A stretch of 9,588 bases of DNA from an uncultured Lachnospiraceae bacterium. GTDB taxonomy: Bacteria; Bacillota; Clostridia; Lachnospirales; Lachnospiraceae. The stretch spans positions 1-9,588 of the forward strand of contig CALYVE010000039.1 in the NCBI GenBank assembly GCA_945492935.1, in the 5' to 3' direction. Under the pieces are notes generated by a model. The model did not search any database, had not been told where the DNA came from, and saw only the letters and a program-made list of their open reading frames with translations. A program made the translations under genes and the position numbers. This document shows, one piece after another, positions 7,673 to 9,588 of this stretch; positions within the stretch are counted from its first letter, which is position 1; each line of letters starts with the position of its first letter.

Positions 7673-8974
7673 TTACGCAAGAATCTTTCCGTTGTACTTC
7701 AATATACCATCTACAAATGTGGCTGTGACCTTACCCTTTAACAGTTGTCCGTTATATGGTGTGTTATGTCCCTTGGAATAGAATTTATTGACATCGACGA
7801 TCCATTCCTGTTCGGGATCAAACACTGCAATATCTGCCTTCGCCCCTTCTGTAATTCGTCCGTATTCGTTATCAATGCCCAGAATCTTCGCCGGATTATA
7901 ACTCATTTTTGTTGCCATATCCATCATGCTCATAAGCCCGGTTGAAACAAGAGCTGTATAGGTAAGTGCCGCACTTGTTTCAAGTCCGACAATACCAAAT
8001 GGTGCCTGTGTAAAATCTTTCGACTTTTCCTCCGCCGAATGTGGAGCATGGTCTGTAGATATCGCCTGCATCGTGCCGTCCATCAAACCAACGATCAGCG
8101 CTTTCACATCCTCACGTGAACGAAGCGGCGGATTCATCTTATAGTTACTGTTTGCTTCACTGATGTCTCCATCTGTCAGCGTAAAATGATGTGGACATAC
8201 TTCTGCGGTAACATTTACTCCCATGCGTTTTGCCATTCGCATAAGTTCAACCGTGCCAATCGTTGAGCAATGACACAGGTGAAGCTTTGCACCTGTCTCA
8301 TTCGCCAGAAAAATATCTCTTGCAGTAATTACATCCTCGACTGAATTCGAAATACCCGGCACCTGATATCGTTCAGATGCAACACCTTCATTGAGTACAC
8401 CCTTTCCTACAAGGTCCTTGTCTTCGCAATGTGCCATAATAAGCGCTCCCATACCGGCAGCCTGTTTCATAGCCTCACGGTAAACATTGATATCCATTAC
8501 ACTCTTGCCATCTTCAGAAAACGCAACAGCACCGGCTTCAAACATTGCCTTCATGTCAACTAATTCCTTACCTTCCATTCCCTTTGTGATGGCAGAAAGC
8601 TGTTTGACATGAACAAAACCTTCATTGTTTGCTTTATCCAGAATGTATTTCAATGTCTCTACGGAATCCACAACCGGTTTTGTATTCGGCATCGCACATA
8701 TCGTTGTTACACCGCCTGCTGCCGCAGCCTTCGTTCCTGTTACAATATCTTCTTTGTATGTAAGGCCAGGGTCTCTTAGATGAACATGTAAGTCTATAAA
8801 TCCTGGCAAGACATATTGTCCTTTTACATCCATTACTTCCTGTCCGTCATTTTCATAATATTGTCCTTTACTGTGATCATATATCCTTGTGATAACACCA
8901 TTTTCGATTGCGACATCCGCAATCTCATCAAACTGTGTTGCCGGATCAATCACATGGCCATTCAAAATTACCAT
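7673..8974 (-). CDS. pyrC: Dihydroorotase (type I, zinc amidohydrolase)
   Basis: Cyclises carbamoyl-aspartate to dihydroorotate, the third step of UMP synthesis; cytosolic. The 433-residue product has the amidohydrolase metal set: His63 and His65 in DLHVHLRDPG, bridging Asp155 in SEDGKSV, His182 in AHCED, His235 in LCHCST and Asp308 in STDHAPHS. Arg67 and Asn97 are in place to bind the substrate carboxylate. Asp rather than carboxylated Lys as the bridging ligand, and the ~430-residue length, fit the Bacillus-type (type I) enzymes and not the ~345-residue E. coli type. The open frame extends 24 codons further upstream, but GGAGGTA lies next to the ATG at 8974 and MVILNGHVIDP is the typical family N-terminus, so that extension is rejected. 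It is the first gene of the pyrC-pyrF-pyrK-pyrD run, 68 nt downstream of the unrecognised ORF. Confidence 0.97.
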   Translation of the reverse strand: MVILNGHVIDPATQFDEIADVAIENGVITRIYDHSKGQYYENDGQEVMDVKGQYVLPGFIDLHVHLRDPGLTYKEDIVTGTKAAAAGGVTTICAMPNTKPVVDSVETLKYILDKANNEGFVHVKQLSAITKGMEGKELVDMKAMFEAGAVAFSEDGKSVMDINVYREAMKQAAGMGALIMAHCEDKDLVGKGVLNEGVASERYQVPGISNSVEDVITARDIFLANETGAKLHLCHCSTIGTVELMRMAKRMGVNVTAEVCPHHFTLTDGDISEANSNYKMNPPLRSREDVKALIVGLMDGTMQAISTDHAPHSAEEKSKDFTQAPFGIVGLETSAALTYTALVSTGLMSMMDMATKMSYNPAKILGIDNEYGRITEGAKADIAVFDPEQEWIVDVNKFYSKGHNTPYNGQLLKGKVTATFVDGILKYNGKILA

Positions 8975-9042
8975 AGTACCTCCTTTATGAATCATTCTTT
9001 TGTACCATTGTCTGTTCTGTAAGTTGTTGTATCGAATAAAAA
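8975..9042 (-). other. 68-nt leader between the unknown ORF and pyrC
   Basis: The only plausible place in the window for a pyrC promoter. I see no convincing -35/-10 pair, no PyrR-binding loop and no terminator/antiterminator structure with a U-tract. It contains the pyrC ribosome binding site and A/T-rich sequence. Transcription of the operon probably begins further upstream, or from a promoter too weak to recognise by eye. Confidence 0.4.
8977..8983 (-). promoter_or_regulatory. Ribosome binding site of pyrC
   Basis: GGAGGTA on the minus strand, 2 nt from the ATG at 8974 when the full match is counted (6 nt from the GG of its 5' end to the ATG by core alignment is less clear). It is still the only strong site here and fixes the start at MVILNG. 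Confidence 0.65.
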
Positions 9043-9399
9043 TCACTCACAAATTGTTTCTTTATAAATCATATACGCAAGTAAAAAGGCTTCCTGTTTG
9101 GAAGCATCTGTATTATCAACTTCAAGTATCACTTGAACCTTGTCCGTTGATGCATCCGCCGTCATATGCAGGATTCGAAGACTAGAGCTTGAAAGCACCG
9201 ACATGACACCCTTAACATCAAGCCCCTTCATTCGTTCGGAATCTGTTCGAAATGACAACAAAAGCCTTCCGCCTTCCAATAGTGTTTTACGATTTTCTAC
9301 GGATAAATTTTTAAGAAATTCCGAATCTTCCATATGCTTATCGATAAAGACAGAATATTGGTATTTTCGACTGATCTCAACGCTCTTTTTGAGTTGCAT
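9043..9399 (-). CDS. Unrecognised protein or C-terminal part of one (118 codons, N-terminus uncertain)
   Basis: I do not recognise this sequence. From the in-frame ATG at 9399 it reads MQLKKSVEISRKYQYSVF and continues for 118 residues to a stop, 68 nt before pyrC. No signal peptide, membrane segment, Cys cluster or nucleotide-binding loop is visible. It is an alternating, mixed-charge sequence that looks like a small alpha/beta fold, with a serine run SSSS near residue 73 and a C-terminal helix-like KQEAFLLAYMIYKE. There is no ribosome binding site before 9399; the bases upstream encode the FtsK fragment in the same frame. So the true N-terminus is probably lost at the junction, and this is likely the 3' end of a longer native gene. 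Codons here are A/T-rich at third positions (about 39% GC over 9061-9360), like the rest of the window. Any link to the pyr genes rests on position only. Confidence 0.5.
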   Translation of the reverse strand: MQLKKSVEISRKYQYSVFIDKHMEDSEFLKNLSVENRKTLLEGGRLLLSFRTDSERMKGLDVKGVMSVLSSSSLRILHMTADASTDKVQVILEVDNTDASKQEAFLLAYMIYKETICE

Positions 9400-9405
9400 G
9401 ATCAG
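9371..9405. repeat. Imperfect inverted repeat at the FtsK junction
   Basis: Outer arms CTGATC (9371-9376) and GATCAG (9400-9405) are perfect complements. Inner CAA/TTG (9378-9380 with 9394-9396) and CTC/GAG (9383-9385 with 9391-9393) also pair around a five-T loop, with a two-base bulge and a small internal loop. About 12 base pairs form in 35 nt. It is too weak and interrupted to be an obvious terminator and lies within the open frame. Its position at the point where FtsK homology stops is the reason to record it. Confidence 0.45.
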
Positions 9406-9588
9406 ATCGGCAAACTCATCGACCACAACCACAATATAGGGAAGGAATTTGTGACCCTGAGTTTTATCCAGCACACCGTCCTTGATCTTGTCGTTATATT
9501 CCTCGATATTGCGCGTATGGGCGTTCTTGAGAAGCTGGTAGCGGTTCTCCATCTCGATTATCAACGAGTTGAGAGTAGCCTCGACCTT
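9397..9588 (-). pseudogene. ftsK: FtsK/SpoIIIE DNA translocase fragment, cut at both ends
   Basis: FtsK is the membrane-anchored hexameric motor that pumps chromosome ends through the division septum. Only about 64 residues are present, reading from the right edge: KVEATLNSL, then MENRYQLLKNAHTRNIEEYN, then GHKFLPYIVVVVDEFADLIM. The last block is the Walker B strand, with the acidic pair DE. In intact FtsK it is followed by a segment like TAGKEVE and then LARAIGIHLI and ATQRPS, and none of that follows here. The NRY-LLK-A--RNI-EYN and GHKFLPYIVV wording is what I recall from Bacteroidales FtsK. Codon choice (AAG, GAG, ATC, CTC, AAC) and GC of about 47% differ from the neighbours. A chimeric join is more likely than a real truncated gene. 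The upstream side runs past the window, so its real extent there is unknown. Confidence 0.75.

Noticed and set aside
8975..9046. 24-codon N-terminal extension of dihydroorotase
   Set aside because: It has no ribosome binding site at its start, overlaps the stop of the upstream ORF, and is not family-like. GGAGGTA immediately precedes the shorter start.
9043..9588. Reading the whole right-end ORF as a real FtsK-fusion protein
   Set aside because: The FtsK motor stops at Walker B, so it could not work as a translocase, and composition changes at the join. A chimera explains it better, though this is not proven.
1..9588. Mobile elements, CRISPR arrays, tRNA or rRNA genes, defence or toxin-antitoxin modules
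   Set aside because: No transposase or integrase motifs, regularly spaced direct repeats, cloverleaf-like sequences or small two-gene toxin modules were seen on either strand.

Overview
The window looks like chromosomal DNA from a low-to-moderate GC Firmicute, most likely a gut-type Clostridia (Lachnospiraceae-like). Five of the six complete genes have strong Shine-Dalgarno sequences (AGGAGG-type, 6-8 nt spacers). PyrK is paired with a class 1B dihydroorotate dehydrogenase, the genes are tightly packed on one strand, and one small membrane protein is of a type I associate with Lachnospiraceae. The taxonomic call is inference. All genes lie on the minus strand, so the biological order runs from the right edge of the window to the left.

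Right end (9588 to 9043): one open reading frame has two unlike halves. The upstream part, 9588 to about 9397, is a piece of the FtsK/SpoIIIE DNA-translocase motor ending just after the Walker B motif (VVVVDEFADLIM). Its sequence and codon use look Bacteroidales-like. The frame then switches abruptly to an unrecognised ~118-residue Firmicutes-like sequence, and the rest of the FtsK motor is absent. The likeliest explanation is a chimeric join (assembly or cloning) at about 9397-9403, inside an imperfect inverted repeat with GATC at each outer arm.

Centre (8974 to 5013): a pyrimidine de novo biosynthesis operon, pyrC - pyrF - pyrK - pyrD. It covers dihydroorotase, OMP decarboxylase, and the electron-transfer and catalytic subunits of the NAD-linked dihydroorotate dehydrogenase. 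pyrK and pyrD overlap by one base (TAATG). pyrE, the intervening orotate phosphoribosyltransferase step, is not in the window.

Left half (4993 to 1): the same-strand run continues with a 106-residue three-helix membrane protein, a long (695 aa) M29-type metallo-aminopeptidase with an N-terminal extension of about 400 residues, phosphopentomutase (deoB), and a pyrimidine-nucleoside phosphorylase that runs off the left edge lacking only its last residues. The last two act in sequence: the phosphorylase releases (deoxy)ribose-1-phosphate and DeoB converts it to the 5-phosphate. The cluster thus places UMP synthesis, nucleoside salvage and peptide breakdown on one possible transcript.

No tRNA, rRNA, CRISPR array, insertion sequence, riboswitch, PyrR-type attenuator or convincing terminator is visible, and no gap between genes exceeds about 70 bases. 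I see no previously undescribed system. The points most worth a second look are the FtsK junction, the unknown protein after it, and the extended M29 peptidase in a nucleotide operon.
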